Positions 20,197-20,306 of a stretch of DNA of 20,306 nt are shown piece after piece. The stretch spans positions 1 to 20,306 of the forward strand of contig JAAAJB010000614.1 in NCBI GenBank assembly GCA_016098155.1, read 5' to 3'. Made by a program: the position numbers and the translations under genes. Within the stretch, counting starts at the first letter, position 1, and each line of letters opens with the position of its first letter. The DNA comes from Actinomortierella ambigua (taxonomy: Eukaryota; Mortierellomycota; Mortierellomycetes; Mortierellales; Mortierellaceae). Below the pieces are notes generated by a model. The model was not told the origin of the DNA and searched no databases. It worked only from the letters and a program-made list of their open reading frames with translations.

Positions 20197-20306
20197 GGAC
20201 CCCGAATCGGGAGAACCAGCTATGTTCACCCTTACAATACGTTGTAATACTCTCTCTTTTTATCTACTTGGCCCGCGGTTGCCTTCCATTCATTAGTCTT
20301 GCTATT

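Noticed and set aside
1..20306. A new multi-gene defence or mobile system
   Set aside because: All confidently assigned genes are typical fungal housekeeping or regulatory genes with introns. There is no operon-like cluster, integrase, array or toxin-antitoxin-like pair.

Overview
The window is nuclear DNA of a filamentous fungus, most likely an early-diverging lineage such as Mortierellomycotina (inference). Genes are closely packed, on both strands, and split by many short GT-AG introns (about 60-230 nt) with CTAAC/CTNAC-like branch points. The proteins include fungal-specific families: a complex I 9.5 kDa subunit, a Fmp32-like protein and a Hal4/Sat4-type kinase. The phylum cannot be proved by reading alone. 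I saw no bacterial operon, CRISPR array, rRNA, convincing tRNA or intact transposon.

Layout. (1) 1-457 (+): the last two exons of a gene entering from the left. (2) 458-1866: intergenic, ending in a TATA-like box at 1868. (3) 2080-6856 (+): a three-exon gene for a large acidic and Ser-rich protein with scattered helical-repeat segments, apparently using a GC-AG intron. (4) about 7532-8442 (+): the PHF5A/Rds3 orthologue of the SF3b splicing complex, rebuilt as exactly 110 codons if an intron splits the ATG. (5) 8720-10040 (-): a mitochondrial Fmp32/MCUR1-like inner-membrane coiled-coil protein in five exons. (6) 10359-11062 (+): the small complex I accessory subunit NI9M (NDUFA3-like) in four exons, head to head with (5) across 318 bp. 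(7) 11495-16194 (-): a 1520-residue Hal4/Sat4 (Npr1/Hal5 group) kinase with a very long disordered N-terminus. (8) 16195-17487: intergenic with GT/GA microsatellites. (9) 17488-18768 (-): a FAR-17a/AIG1-like multi-pass membrane hydrolase in four exons. (10) 18927-20306: weak minus-strand coding signal and two long homopolymer tracts, perhaps a diverged gene or retroposed remnants.

Functionally these are ordinary eukaryotic genes: an RNA-splicing factor, two mitochondrial respiration proteins sharing a promoter region, a nutrient/ion-transport regulatory kinase and a lipid hydrolase. I did not find a new multi-gene system. The most interesting signals are in gene structure: a start codon apparently interrupted by an intron in a splicing-factor gene, a phase-compatible GC-AG intron, a 99-nt stop-free intron that would add 33 residues to a membrane enzyme if retained, U-rich runs just after several 5' splice sites, and a long nested hairpin upstream of the PHF5A gene. 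All splice sites were assigned by eye and need transcript support.
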